Shown here: positions 55,644-64,000 of the stretch, piece after piece
Layout: each line of letters opens with the position of its first letter
Numbering within the stretch: the stretch's first letter is position 1
Position numbers and translations under genes: made by a program
Source: Apibacter raozihei
GTDB lineage: Bacteria; Bacteroidota; Bacteroidia; Flavobacteriales; Weeksellaceae
Assembly (NCBI RefSeq): GCF_004014855.1
Contig: NZ_CP034930.1
Coordinates: 186,001-250,000 of the forward strand
Reading direction: 5' to 3'
Length of the DNA stretch: 64,000 nt
The notes under the pieces: model-generated
What the model was told of the DNA's origin: nothing
What the model saw: the letters and a program-made list of their open reading frames with translations, nothing else
Databases searched by the model: none

Positions 55644-55663
55644 TTAATAATAAAAGGCAGCTG

Positions 55664-55671
55664 CAAATATA
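55664..55671 (-). promoter_or_regulatory. -7 box (TATATTTG) upstream of the PfkB kinase gene
   Basis: Minus-strand TATATTTG, 20 bp before the start codon. No clear -33 match. Confidence 0.45.
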
Positions 55672-55770
55672 GTTCTATTAAGAAATATATACTAAAAAAA
55701 ATAACCCTTATCTTTTATATTTTGATTTATATTATTTTCTTTTTCCGGATTTCATATTAGGACTTAAACA

Positions 55771-55802
55771 AAAAAGGCTTAATTCTTTCGAAACCAAGCC
55801 TT
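55771..55802 (-). terminator. Terminator after the DUF3078 gene
   Basis: Minus-strand AAGGCTT (55802-55796) and AAGCCTT (55780-55774) arms around a 15-nt loop, with a T-run following. Confidence 0.75.
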
Positions 55803-55827
55803 CTATTATATTTAACTTATCGTAACC

Positions 55828-56742
55828 CTATTCGTTTGTTTTGAATTTGTACGAAACACCTACTCCAAATGTCTGACGCGTTTGTGTTTTTCTTATTTGA
55901 TCATGATCATAAATCAAATCAAAGGTAAGTTTTGTTGAGATATGATTGTTTACTTTCATATCTATAACACTTCCAAATGTTATATCCACCCGTTCTGCAT
56001 GTCTTAAATAATTGGAAAATAAAGATAATGAATTATCCCAAGTAATATTTTTCACTACTTCAGTTTTGTATTTTGCAGTGACCATGGCACCTAATTCCAT
56101 AAACATATAATCCCCGTCGTGTCTTAAACCGTAATTTCCTTTTTTCTGAAGCTTTTCATCCAGTACAAAAGTATTTTTAGAAGTCAGGGGTAAAACTGAA
56201 AATTGAAATTTGCCTTCAGGCTTATATTCAAAACCAACTCCTAAGGTTAGATAGCCGGGTGACATAAATGATGATATTCGATCTTTTGAAGTATAATCCG
56301 GATGCGCGGAATAATCGTAACCATTAAACATCTGAGTTTTCATAGACATTGCTACACTGGCATACCAATTTTTTGAAATGGAATAGCCATACATGGATTC
56401 CAGTAGCAATATATCATCTGTTTTTTTCATTTTATCACCTTTGTTATTTATTTGTCCGTATCCAACAGTGATTTTATTCTTTGAAATATGTTTGCCATTT
56501 TTATAATCAAAGGAATAATTAATTCTTGCGGCTCCTCCAAATGAATTGGTTCCTCCGGCAATCCAATTTGAAAATGAATTCTGATTGATAGTCAGTGAAT
56601 GATCTCCACTTATTTTCCAATGATTTTCTTTTTTTGGAATAAGCACTGAATCTTTTACGGATGTGTTTACCTCATTTTCCTGCGCTTTACTAAGTCCAGA
56701 AACAGACAAAGCCAACAAAAGCAATAAAAGTTTTTTTAGCAT
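55828..56742 (-). CDS. DUF3078 outer-membrane beta-barrel protein
   Basis: A 304-residue exported protein (signal peptide to KAQE) with alternating strands throughout and a C-terminal aromatic-rich strand (TFGVGVSYKFKTNE), typical of an outer-membrane barrel. The blocks WKISGDHSLTINQNSFSNW and GGTNSFGGAARINYSFDY, and KTDDILLLESMYGYSISKNW, identify DUF3078, a Bacteroidota family of unknown function. Separate transcription unit with a TACATTTG box upstream and a terminator downstream. Confidence 0.88.
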   Translation of the reverse strand: MLKKLLLLLLALSVSGLSKAQENEVNTSVKDSVLIPKKENHWKISGDHSLTINQNSFSNWIAGGTNSFGGAARINYSFDYKNGKHISKNKITVGYGQINNKGDKMKKTDDILLLESMYGYSISKNWYASVAMSMKTQMFNGYDYSAHPDYTSKDRISSFMSPGYLTLGVGFEYKPEGKFQFSVLPLTSKNTFVLDEKLQKKGNYGLRHDGDYMFMELGAMVTAKYKTEVVKNITWDNSLSLFSNYLRHAERVDITFGSVIDMKVNNHISTKLTFDLIYDHDQIRKTQTRQTFGVGVSYKFKTNE

Positions 56743-56771
56743 TTTTTATTTAATTTTGACATTTAAAGGAG

Positions 56772-56779
56772 CAAATGTA
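56772..56779 (-). promoter_or_regulatory. -7 box (TACATTTG) upstream of the DUF3078 gene
   Basis: Minus-strand TACATTTG, 29 bp before the start codon. No clear -33 match in the divergent spacer shared with the DUF1684 gene. Confidence 0.45.
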
Positions 56780-56839
56780 ATAATAATTTAAAAAATATAC
56801 TTACATTTATCTATCATTCAATTAATTATTTATCCACAA

Positions 56840-57454
56840 GTGAAAACGTTTGGCTACCTCTTTTTCAGCATTTTAATTCTTAATTCATGTTCCGTTAATA
56901 AAAGCAGGCCTGCACTATCAGCTGCTCAATATCAGGCAGAACTCAAAGAACATTATGACGGTCCTAATACACCATTGAAGAAAGAAGATATTGCAGATTT
57001 TAAAGGTCTTAACTTCTTCCCTATTGATAGTAACTTTATTGTTCAGGCAGATTTTATCAGGCTAAACTCTTCCGATATTTATAGCTTTAAAACATCTAAA
57101 AATTTGTATAAAAAGTATTTAAAATATGGTAGGTTAACTTTTGAACTAAATGGGAAAACAAATCATTTATACCTTTATCAACCTTTTCCGGTTACCAAGC
57201 ATCATAAAGATTATTTGTTTTTACCCTTCCGAGATTTAACTACAGGTATATCTTCTTATGGAGCCGGAAGATATTTAGATTTCTCAAAAAAATCAATTGT
57301 TAAAAATAAGATTATCATAGATTTTAATAAGTCATATAATCCTTACTGTGCATATAGCAGATATTACAGCTGCCCGATGGCTCCTTCAGAAAACACTCTT
57401 ACAATCGCTATTGAAGCAGGTATTAAATATGATTATTCCGTTCAAATTGAATAA
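56840..57454 (+). CDS. DUF1684 lipoprotein (GTG start)
   Basis: A 204-residue predicted lipoprotein starting at GTG (56840): MKTFGYLFFSILILNSC with lipobox Cys near residue 17. The mature part matches DUF1684: KEDIADFKGLNFFPIDSNF, LYLYQPFP, YLFLPFRDLTTGISSYGAGRY, DFNKSYNPYCAYSRYYSCP with a Cys-containing region near the end. DUF1684 proteins are of unknown function. The start is supported by the signal peptide; no ATG lies upstream in frame. Confidence 0.87.
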   Translation: MKTFGYLFFSILILNSCSVNKSRPALSAAQYQAELKEHYDGPNTPLKKEDIADFKGLNFFPIDSNFIVQADFIRLNSSDIYSFKTSKNLYKKYLKYGRLTFELNGKTNHLYLYQPFPVTKHHKDYLFLPFRDLTTGISSYGAGRYLDFSKKSIVKNKIIIDFNKSYNPYCAYSRYYSCPMAPSENTLTIAIEAGIKYDYSVQIE

Positions 57455-57485
57455 TGATATACAAAAAATAGTTAGAGTTTTTTAA

Positions 57486-58094
57486 TTACTTTTTACTGTT
57501 ATAAAGTACCGGATTTAATTCTTCATCATTATACATTTTCATCTGCTTATATACTTTCATATATTTTGCTCCTCTTTCATAGTCATCCAATAATTCTTCG
57601 ATAGCTGTAGATAAATCTATATATTGCTGTTGTAGTATGTTTAACTTTTCCTGACATTTCTCTTTATGCTGAGCAGATGCATCTTTTCGCTCTACTTCCG
57701 ATTTCATATGATATATTTTTAAAGCCAGAATGGAAAAGCGATCCATAGCCCAAGCGGGGCTTTCCGTATTTATTTTGGCTTCAGGCATAATATTTACCTG
57801 TTTGTATTTATCTAAAAACCAACTATCCAGATTTTCAACCCTATCTGTTCGTTCCTGATTAGATTTGTCCACCCATCTCTTTAGTCTCAATGCTTCTACC
57901 GGATCTATATTTTCATCTCTGATTAAATCTTCGAGGTGCCACTGAACAGTGTCTATCCAGTTTTTCAAATACAATAAATGTTCAATCTGACCGGCAGGAT
58001 AGGGATTGTTAATTGGTTGGTTAACATTGTCTGTAGTGTGATAATCCTGAATACTTTGATTGAAAATATTCCAAGCTTTTTCTGTAAATTTCAT
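57486..58094 (-). CDS. DUF4254 domain protein
   Basis: A 202-residue soluble, mainly helical protein. Conserved blocks: FNQSIQDYHTTDNVNQPINNP, YLKNWIDTVQWHLEDLIRD, DPVEALRLKRWVDKSNQERTD and NTESPAWAMDRFSILALKIYHM. These identify DUF4254, a Bacteroidota family of unknown function often found beside lipopolysaccharide or envelope genes. It is the last gene of a minus-strand run with tatA and an EnvC homologue. Confidence 0.87.
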   Translation of the reverse strand: MKFTEKAWNIFNQSIQDYHTTDNVNQPINNPYPAGQIEHLLYLKNWIDTVQWHLEDLIRDENIDPVEALRLKRWVDKSNQERTDRVENLDSWFLDKYKQVNIMPEAKINTESPAWAMDRFSILALKIYHMKSEVERKDASAQHKEKCQEKLNILQQQYIDLSTAIEELLDDYERGAKYMKVYKQMKMYNDEELNPVLYNSKK

Positions 58095-58124
58095 TTGCTA
58101 AATTTTAAGAACAGGATAGGTTGT

Positions 58125-58313
58125 TTATTCTTCCTTTTTTTCAGATGAAGCAGAATCTTTCTTTTTATCATCATCTGATTTCGTAGCATCTTTGAATTCC
58201 TTCAGTCCTGATCCCAGCCCCTTCATTAATTCAGGAATTTTCTTACCACCAAATAATAATAATACTACAACCAGTATTATTACAATTGACATAGGATGTT
58301 CAAATAATCTCAT
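58125..58313 (-). CDS. tatA: Twin-arginine translocase subunit TatA/TatE
   Basis: A 62-residue protein with one membrane helix ([15 protein letters not shown]), the [20 protein letters not shown] amphipathic segment containing the FG motif, and a Lys/Glu-rich cytoplasmic tail. It forms the pore-like oligomer of the Tat export pathway for folded proteins. tatC is not adjacent in the window. Confidence 0.93.
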   Translation of the reverse strand: MRLFEHPMSIVIILVVVLLLFGGKKIPELMKGLGSGLKEFKDATKSDDDKKKDSASSEKKEE

Positions 58314-58400
58314 ATTTTTTAATTATTTTTTATTTGCTTCAAAGTTAACAAATATTTTAGAATTCACTTATTTAAGTTTGTAGAGTTTTTTTCGGTGGAT

Positions 58401-59939
58401 TTACATTCCGGAAATCCAGTTAGCCGGATTTTGTGGGGTTTGCCCTTTCCAAATCTGAAAATCTAATAAAGTGGTATTGGTATCATCAGAATATATTTTA
58501 CCTAAGGCTTGCCCTATACCCACTTTATCTCCTACAGAAACTATCACTGTTGATAAATTAGCATAAAGTGTAAAATATTCACCATGACTCACCAATACTG
58601 CTTTTCCTCCTCCAGGAATAACCAAGACTTTGCTTACCACTCCAGAAAATACAGAATTAGCTAAGCTACCTGGTGCCGCTGCGATTTCCACACCCCTGTG
58701 TTCTACCTGTATGTTAGGTATAACCGGATGCGGAGTAGTTCCGAATTGTGAAACAATCGTTCCTTTAACCGGCCAGGGTAAAGATTTTTTATTAGCTTCA
58801 AAAGACTTCGATAAAGCTTCTGTGGAAGTAACCTGAGATTTATTAATACCTAAAGAAGCTCTTTTTTCTTCTGCTTTTTGCTCTGCATCTTTAGCTTTTT
58901 CAGTTTTCTGAATCGCTAACTTTTCTGCTGCGGCTCTTTCTGCTGCAGCTTTTTCTGCTGCCCTTCTTGCATCTTCCGCTTTTTTGGCTGCCGCTCTGTC
59001 GTTAGCTTCTTTTTCAGCAAGTAGCTTGGCTGCTAGTGCCTCCTCTGCTGCTTTTTTGGCTGCAGCCGCTTTTTCTTCCGCGAGTTTTTTGGCTGCCAAC
59101 TCTGCTTCTTTAGCTTTTCTGGCTCTTTCCTCTTCAATAGTCTTTTTTCTGGCTAGTTCAGCTTCCTGAGCTTTTCTCCTTTCTTCAGCCTCTCTTGCTT
59201 TTATTATTCTTAACTCTTCTGCAATAATTGATTGCACCTGTCTTTCCAGATTTTGCCTTTGAGTTTGCTTTTGTTTGATTTTAGCTACAATATCGCCTTG
59301 TTGTTGGATATATTGAGCAACAACTTCTTCTTTTTCTTTTTTCTCTACACTTAATTGCTTTACCTGAGTTTGTTGCTGAGCCAGAACGTTTAATTTGTCT
59401 TTCTTAGCTTTCTCCCTGAGTTCTATAGTATGTAAAATTTGTTGCTGTTTTTCATTTATTTCAGCTACTTTACGGTCTTGAAATTCTGAATATTTTTGCA
59501 AATATTTGATACGTCGGAACGCTTGAGAAATATTTTCTGAAGAAAGAATAAATAAAATTTTATTTTGTATGGATTTATTTTTATAAGACCTAATTAAAAC
59601 ATCCGCATAATTTTCCCTTAATACTTTCAGCTCTCTTTTTAATTTATTTATTTCCAGTTGATTTAAATAAATCTCATCGTCCAAAACTCTGGATTCCTTT
59701 TTTGTATTCGTTATAAGCTGAGTTCTCGCACTTAATTTTTTATTCAGATTAGCAATGTAAATAAGCGAGGTCTTGGATTCGTTTTTACTAGCTGCCAACG
59801 CCTTATTTAAATCTGCTATTTCTTGTCTTAACTGTGCACTTTGTTTTTGTAATGCTTCTTTGTTATAGGGCTGCTGACTATATACTAGCAGGCTAAATAA
59901 AGCCAGAAAAAATGTGTATAGAAGTTTTCTTTGATTCAT
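58401..59939 (-). CDS. EnvC-like murein hydrolase activator with degenerate M23 domain
   Basis: A 512-residue exported protein: signal peptide (SLLVYSQQ), long coiled coil from about residue 25 to 240, an Ala/Lys/Glu-rich helix (EEERARKAKEAELAAKKLA) and a C-terminal LytM/M23 domain near 390-512. Metal-ligand positions are replaced: EHRGVEIAA where HxxGxD is usual, YANLS where HxH is usual and LLDFQIW instead of LHFEIW. This is the pattern of catalytically inactive EnvC/NlpD activators of amidases. It overlaps the DUF4292 gene stop by 1 bp. Confidence 0.88.
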   Translation of the reverse strand: MNQRKLLYTFFLALFSLLVYSQQPYNKEALQKQSAQLRQEIADLNKALAASKNESKTSLIYIANLNKKLSARTQLITNTKKESRVLDDEIYLNQLEINKLKRELKVLRENYADVLIRSYKNKSIQNKILFILSSENISQAFRRIKYLQKYSEFQDRKVAEINEKQQQILHTIELREKAKKDKLNVLAQQQTQVKQLSVEKKEKEEVVAQYIQQQGDIVAKIKQKQTQRQNLERQVQSIIAEELRIIKAREAEERRKAQEAELARKKTIEEERARKAKEAELAAKKLAEEKAAAAKKAAEEALAAKLLAEKEANDRAAAKKAEDARRAAEKAAAERAAAEKLAIQKTEKAKDAEQKAEEKRASLGINKSQVTSTEALSKSFEANKKSLPWPVKGTIVSQFGTTPHPVIPNIQVEHRGVEIAAAPGSLANSVFSGVVSKVLVIPGGGKAVLVSHGEYFTLYANLSTVIVSVGDKVGIGQALGKIYSDDTNTTLLDFQIWKGQTPQNPANWISGM

Positions 59940-60733
59940 TAGTTAATTTTTCTCTGAGTGTATCCTTTTGGAATATCAAAAGGAGTTTGCATCTTAACAG
60001 TTTCAAATTTATTATAATCTAACGATATTTTTGCTTCTTTCTTTTCTTTTATGAAAATTTTAATATTTTTTGGCAAAATTTTATTTTCAAAATCTACATA
60101 ATTATCATAATCTACCTGTAAATAGGTATTATTTAATTTATCTTCCAACACTACCTGTAGCAGATTAAAGTTTGAATCAAATGCAATAATACTTGCAAAG
60201 TTTCTCGTATTCTTTCCTGAACCAATGGGAATTGTTCTGTCTGAAGTGAGAACGTATTTGTTATCCTGAATTTTCAAAGTGTAATCCTGTGGTGCTACGG
60301 GAAAAAAAAGTTTTCCTACCAGAAGATTTTCCATACTTTGATAATCAATAAAGTCTACTTTTAACAAGTTATTAACATAATCAAAATCGGAGTCAATATA
60401 AGTCTTACCAATTTTTTCGTACATTTTAAAACCAGAAGGCATAATACTTGCCCTTGCCAGAGGTAAAAGTAAAGAAGCGTTTGCCCAAATCTGCTTCCCT
60501 TGATCTAAATATAAAGTTAGAGCCACAGACGGGTAATTAGACCCTGCTTCAATATCTGCCGTTGCTTTTATTTTAAGACTTGAAAATGTATTAGTTTTAT
60601 GAATGGCTGTAAAAAGTTTTTCTTCGTCAGCATTTTCATACTTGATATCTTTATTTTTTACAGTAACACCATGGGTCGTACGACAGGAAACCAGGCTAAT
60701 TGCGAGCAGTATATATATTATCTTGTTCATCAA
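59939..60733 (-). CDS. DUF4292 lipoprotein (LolA-like fold)
   Basis: A 264-residue predicted lipoprotein: MMNKIIYILLAISLVSC with the lipobox Cys near residue 17. The body is a curved beta sheet (IKATADIEAGSNYPSVALTL, GKQIWANASLLLPLARASIM, LQVDYDNYVDFENKILPKNI) as in DUF4292. The family is related to LolA/LppX-like lipid carriers, so an envelope role is likely. It starts 2 bp after the nucleotidyltransferase gene and overlaps the EnvC gene. Confidence 0.88.
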   Translation of the reverse strand: MMNKIIYILLAISLVSCRTTHGVTVKNKDIKYENADEEKLFTAIHKTNTFSSLKIKATADIEAGSNYPSVALTLYLDQGKQIWANASLLLPLARASIMPSGFKMYEKIGKTYIDSDFDYVNNLLKVDFIDYQSMENLLVGKLFFPVAPQDYTLKIQDNKYVLTSDRTIPIGSGKNTRNFASIIAFDSNFNLLQVVLEDKLNNTYLQVDYDNYVDFENKILPKNIKIFIKEKKEAKISLDYNKFETVKMQTPFDIPKGYTQRKIN

Positions 60734-60735
60734 AA

Positions 60736-61746
60736 TTATTTCGTCTCCAATACGCTGTAATCTCCTAAGCTCAAAGAACTGGCAACGCCAAAATATTTAG
60801 CGGAATTACCAATCATGGAGTTATTCAAATTCCCATGAGCTATTAAAGTATCTTCCTGTATTAAAGAATTCTCTATGTTGCTACTATCAATTTTAGTACC
60901 ATTTCCCAGAGAAACATAAGGTCCAATCTTAGAATTAACAATTTTAACGTTTTCCCCAATAAAACATGGTGGTATGATTAAGCTATTTTCAATTTCTGCG
61001 CTCGGAGGAAACACTGCTACTTCTTCTTTTTCATAGGCCAATATTTTGGAATTGGTTTCAACAGTAGCCTCTTTATTTCCACAGTCCATCCAGTCATCCA
61101 CCTTACCTAAAGTAAATTTAGCTCCTTTTACTCTGAGATTATCCAATGCATCTGTAAGCTGATATTCATTTCCTACTTTAATATCGTTATCAATTAAATA
61201 ATCAATTTCCGTCATTAACCGTAAAGCATCTTTAAAATAGTAAATTCCTATTATAGCCAGATCTGAAACATATTCTTCCGGTTTTTCGACTATGTCCTGA
61301 ATAATTCCGTAAGCATCGAGCTTCACAACTCCAAACGCACTAGGGTTATCCACTCTTTTAACCCATATAACTCCATCAGAATGTCTGTCTAACTGAAAGT
61401 CGGCACGAAATAAAGTATCGGCAAATGCTACGATAACCGGTCCTGACATACTTTCTTTTGCACAATGGATTGCGTGAGCTGTTCCTTGTGGTTCCAGCTG
61501 GTAATAAATAGATCCTTTGGCCCCCAGTTTTTCAGCAACACTGATTAGCTTTTGTTCTATTTCAGCACCAAAATCGCCGATGATAAAAGCTATTTCATCT
61601 ATCTCTTCATCTACAACTTTAGCTATATCTTCAACCAATCTTTGCACAATTGGCTTTCCTGCTATCGGGATTAATGGCTTAGGAACTGTTAACGTATGCG
61701 GACGTAATCGAGATCCTTTACCTGCCATGGGTACTATTATTTTCAT
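60736..61746 (-). CDS. Sugar-phosphate nucleotidyltransferase
   Basis: Enzyme forming nucleotide sugars from sugar 1-phosphates, 336 residues. The N-terminal Rossmann-like domain has the signature MAGKGSRLRPHTLTVPKPLIPIAGKP, followed by the sugar-binding EPQGTAHAIHCAKE and FADTLF. A C-terminal left-handed beta-helix follows (IENSLIIPPCFIGENVKI, SKIGPYVSLGNG). The exact nucleotide is not readable, but the domain set fits a glucose- or mannose-1-phosphate transferase. It is 40 bp after dut. Confidence 0.9.
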   Translation of the reverse strand: MKIIVPMAGKGSRLRPHTLTVPKPLIPIAGKPIVQRLVEDIAKVVDEEIDEIAFIIGDFGAEIEQKLISVAEKLGAKGSIYYQLEPQGTAHAIHCAKESMSGPVIVAFADTLFRADFQLDRHSDGVIWVKRVDNPSAFGVVKLDAYGIIQDIVEKPEEYVSDLAIIGIYYFKDALRLMTEIDYLIDNDIKVGNEYQLTDALDNLRVKGAKFTLGKVDDWMDCGNKEATVETNSKILAYEKEEVAVFPPSAEIENSLIIPPCFIGENVKIVNSKIGPYVSLGNGTKIDSSNIENSLIQEDTLIAHGNLNNSMIGNSAKYFGVASSLSLGDYSVLETK

Positions 61747-61786
61747 ATTTTTTAATGTATAATAATTATTGTATCTTTATTTTCGT

Positions 61787-62224
61787 TTATTTTATTCCTG
61801 AACTTCCGTAACCGCTATCTCCCCTTTCAGTATCATTCAATTCATCAACCTGTTCCCATTCTACTGTTTCATGTTTGGCTATAACCAACTGTGCAACTCT
61901 ATCTCCATCATTAATCGTAAAATCTTCTTTAGATAAATTTACTAATATAACTCCCAATTCTCCTCTATAATCGGCATCTATGGTTCCTGGAGAATTAGGA
62001 CATCCTATTCCGAATTTAGATGCTAATCCACTTCTCGGTCGAATCTGCCCTTCATATCCTTTAGGAATTTCCATGTATAATCCGGTTGGTATAATTTTTC
62101 TTTCCAAGGATTTTAAAACTAGGGAACTATCCAGATTGGCTCTCAAATCCATTCCGGCAGAAAATGCAGTTTTGTATTCCGGAAGTTCATGCTTTGATTT
62201 ATTTATAATTTTAATCTTCATCAA
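61787..62224 (-). CDS. dut: dUTP diphosphatase
   Basis: Hydrolyses dUTP to dUMP, keeping uracil out of DNA. It has 145 residues with all five trimeric dUTPase motifs: AGMDLRANL, RPRSGLASKFG, GTIDADYRGELGVILVN, GDRVAQLVIAK and the C-terminal RGDSGYGSSG phosphate-binding loop. It opens the minus-strand run with envelope genes, 40 bp ahead of the nucleotidyltransferase. Confidence 0.96.
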   Translation of the reverse strand: MMKIKIINKSKHELPEYKTAFSAGMDLRANLDSSLVLKSLERKIIPTGLYMEIPKGYEGQIRPRSGLASKFGIGCPNSPGTIDADYRGELGVILVNLSKEDFTINDGDRVAQLVIAKHETVEWEQVDELNDTERGDSGYGSSGIK

Positions 62225-62447
62225 TTTAAAATGTTAATTTAAATACGTTATACAAAATAAGGTCAAAGTTTTATAAATTACAAAATAAATGCCATGTAAT
62301 TATTTATTGTTGAAATTTGGTTATTTAAAAATTCAAAACTAACCCGATTTCAATTTACTGATTTACAGAAAATTAATTTGATTAACTCAATATTTATATT
62401 TTTTTAGAAATAAAAATATTTAACTTTACCGTTTTATTTTAATTAAT

Positions 62448-64000
62448 ATGAAAGAGCAATTTATTAGTGATCTTACATCCAGATATACATTTAAAGGACA
62501 AAAGATAGTTTTAGGTAAAGCTATGTTGGAGGGTGAAGTCGTTTCGGAAGTTGAAGTTGGCGTGCCTTTGAAAATGATTAACCGTCATGGTCTCATTGCT
62601 GGTGCAACAGGAACCGGTAAGACCAAATCTCTGCAAATACTGGCTGAGCAATTATCCCTACAGGGAGTTCCCTCATTATTGATGGATATAAAAGGTGATT
62701 TGAGTGGATTGGCAAAACCGGGAAATGCAACTAATGCTAAAATAATTGAAAGGTACCAAAAATTAGGTTTTAGCTATACAGCCCAAGGCTTCCCTGTTGA
62801 ACTACTTAGCATTTCCCAGGAAAAAGGAGTTCGCTTGAGAGCTACCGTTACTGAATTCGGTCCTGTATTACTTAGTAAAATTTTAAGTCTTAATGATACT
62901 CAGAGCAGTATCATGTCTATTATATTTAAGTATTGCGATGATAAAAAACTTCCATTAATCGATTTAGATGATTTGCGTAAGGTTTTGCAATTTGTAACGG
63001 ACGATCCTCAAGGTAAAGCAGAGCTATCCCAGAATTATGGTTCTATAGCTTCCAGTTCTTTAGGCGCCATATTAAGAAGTATAGTCACGCTTGAACAACA
63101 AGGAGCCTCCCGCTTCTTTGGCGAGCCCAGTTTCGATCCTCAGCATCTCCTGCGAACAAAAGACGGACTGGGTGTTATCAGTATTATCCGATTAACGGAT
63201 ATACAGAACAATCCTCAGTTTTTTTCCACTTTCATGCTGAGCTTACTTTCAGAAATTTATCAAACTTTTCCGGAAATCGGAGATCAGGATAAACCAAAAC
63301 TGGCAATATTTATAGACGAAGCGCACTTAATTTTTAAAGAAGCAACTAAAGTTCTTCTTAATCAAATTGAAACTATGGTAAAGCTTATACGCTCTAAGGG
63401 GGTCGGAATTTATTTTTGTACTCAAGTTCCGGGAGATGTACCCGATGGTGTATTGAGCCAGTTAGGATTAAAAATTCAACATGCTCTACGAGGTTTTACA
63501 GCAAAAGATAAAAAAGAAATTGACAAAGCGGTAGAAAATTACCCTTCTTCTAAATATTATAAAGCCAACGAATTAATTCAACAACTAGGAATTGGTGAAG
63601 CATTCATAACTTCTCTGGATGAAAAAGGAATACCTACTCCACTGGCGGATACATTTATGATCTCTCCCAGCTCTCGAATGGATATATTAACTACAGAAGA
63701 AATTGACGAAATTGTCACTAATTCTGATTTGGTTAAAGAATATGCACAGGATATTCATAAAGAAAGTGCTTACGAAATTTTAAGCAAAAAAATGGAGGTA
63801 GTAGCTGAAAGCACTAATCCTTCAGAAACATCTAGTTCAACTACTCTCCCCAAAACAACATCAACACCCCGTAAAAAAGAGGAACCTTCGCTATTCGAGA
63901 AAATAATGAATTCTCCATTTGTAAGAGATATGGGCAGAACCATTGTACGAGAGGGATCTAAAGTTTTTTTTGGTGCATTAGGGGTTAATAATAAAAGGAA
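62448..64000 (+). CDS. HerA-like (DUF853) ATPase, 3' end outside window
   Basis: DNA-translocase-like ATPase of the FtsK-HerA superfamily. From the ATG at 62448 (MKEQFISDLTSRY) the frame is open to the window end (517 codons), so the last few residues are missing. Walker A is AGATGTGKTKSLQ near residue 50, followed by LLMDIKGDLSGLAKPG; Walker B is LAIFIDEAHLIFKEA near 285, then KLIRSKGVGIYFCTQVP and ALRGFTAKDKK. The arrangement fits the DUF853 family, whose cellular role is unsettled. The C-terminal region is Ser/Thr-rich before the final basic segment. Confidence 0.9.
   Translation, partial: MKEQFISDLTSRYTFKGQKIVLGKAMLEGEVVSEVEVGVPLKMINRHGLIAGATGTGKTKSLQILAEQLSLQGVPSLLMDIKGDLSGLAKPGNATNAKIIERYQKLGFSYTAQGFPVELLSISQEKGVRLRATVTEFGPVLLSKILSLNDTQSSIMSIIFKYCDDKKLPLIDLDDLRKVLQFVTDDPQGKAELSQNYGSIASSSLGAILRSIVTLEQQGASRFFGEPSFDPQHLLRTKDGLGVISIIRLTDIQNNPQFFSTFMLSLLSEIYQTFPEIGDQDKPKLAIFIDEAHLIFKEATKVLLNQIETMVKLIRSKGVGIYFCTQVPGDVPDGVLSQLGLKIQHALRGFTAKDKKEIDKAVENYPSSKYYKANELIQQLGIGEAFITSLDEKGIPTPLADTFMISPSSRMDILTTEEIDEIVTNSDLVKEYAQDIHKESAYEILSKKMEVVAESTNPSETSSSTTLPKTTSTPRKKEEPSLFEKIMNSPFVRDMGRTIVREGSKVFFGALGVNNKR

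Noticed and set aside
58984..59169. Plus-strand Ala/Ser-rich open frame
   Set aside because: Antisense of the Ala/Lys/Glu-rich helix of the EnvC-like protein; codon bias makes the opposite strand open.

Overview
The window is AT-rich chromosomal DNA from a member of the Bacteroidota, most likely class Flavobacteriia. Evidence: promoters of the TAnnTTTG type, a type IX secretion (T9SS) C-terminal sorting domain, DUF3078/DUF4254/DUF4292 proteins, TlpA-like thioredoxins, an SpvB/RHS protein, and the gene style of small Weeksellaceae-like genomes. The genus cannot be fixed from this sequence. No rRNA, tRNA, CRISPR array, insertion sequence or prophage was recognised by eye.

Layout. 1-13 kb: a truncated family 9 glycosyltransferase, a GNAT acetyltransferase, pyruvate dehydrogenase E1 beta, ClpX, a T9SS-exported surface protein with a tiny membrane-anchored companion, a TlpA-like thiol-disulfide protein, PruA, RecG and a mannitol dehydrogenase-family enzyme. 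13-19 kb (minus strand): the elongasome cluster mreB-mreC-mreD-mrdA(PBP2)-rodA. 19-23.7 kb: SppA, FolK, an OmpA-type lattice protein and an aldo/keto reductase. 23.7-37.2 kb (minus): one long run of S10/spc/alpha ribosomal genes from rplC to rplQ with secY, infA, rpmJ and rpoA; rpmJ, rpmC and the true rpmD start are short genes easily missed. rpsJ is not at the head of the cluster; asnA lies divergently there instead.

38.6-52.4 kb (minus) is the accessory region. A 2175-residue secreted SpvB/FG-GAP/RHS toxin has a variable C-terminal tip and a tightly coupled DUF4279-like immunity gene. Downstream are three more partial copies of the end of the RHS core. Each leads into a different short tip and an adjacent candidate immunity gene: a lipoprotein, a DUF1493-like protein, and a membrane-anchored protein. 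All three partial copies, but not the full-length gene, carry the same short element at the same codon position. It contains an in-frame TAA and a perfect 9-bp hairpin. Small orphan membrane proteins, lipoproteins and frameshifted remnants sit between the cassettes. This looks like a store of silent toxin tips and kept immunity genes next to an expressible RHS gene, and the shared hairpin element is the most unusual signal in the window.

52.5-64 kb returns to ordinary envelope and metabolism genes: prolyl oligopeptidase, a PfkB sugar kinase, DUF3078 and DUF1684 proteins, then a minus-strand run dut - nucleotidyltransferase - DUF4292 - EnvC-like - TatA - DUF4254, and finally a HerA-like (DUF853) ATPase cut by the window end.
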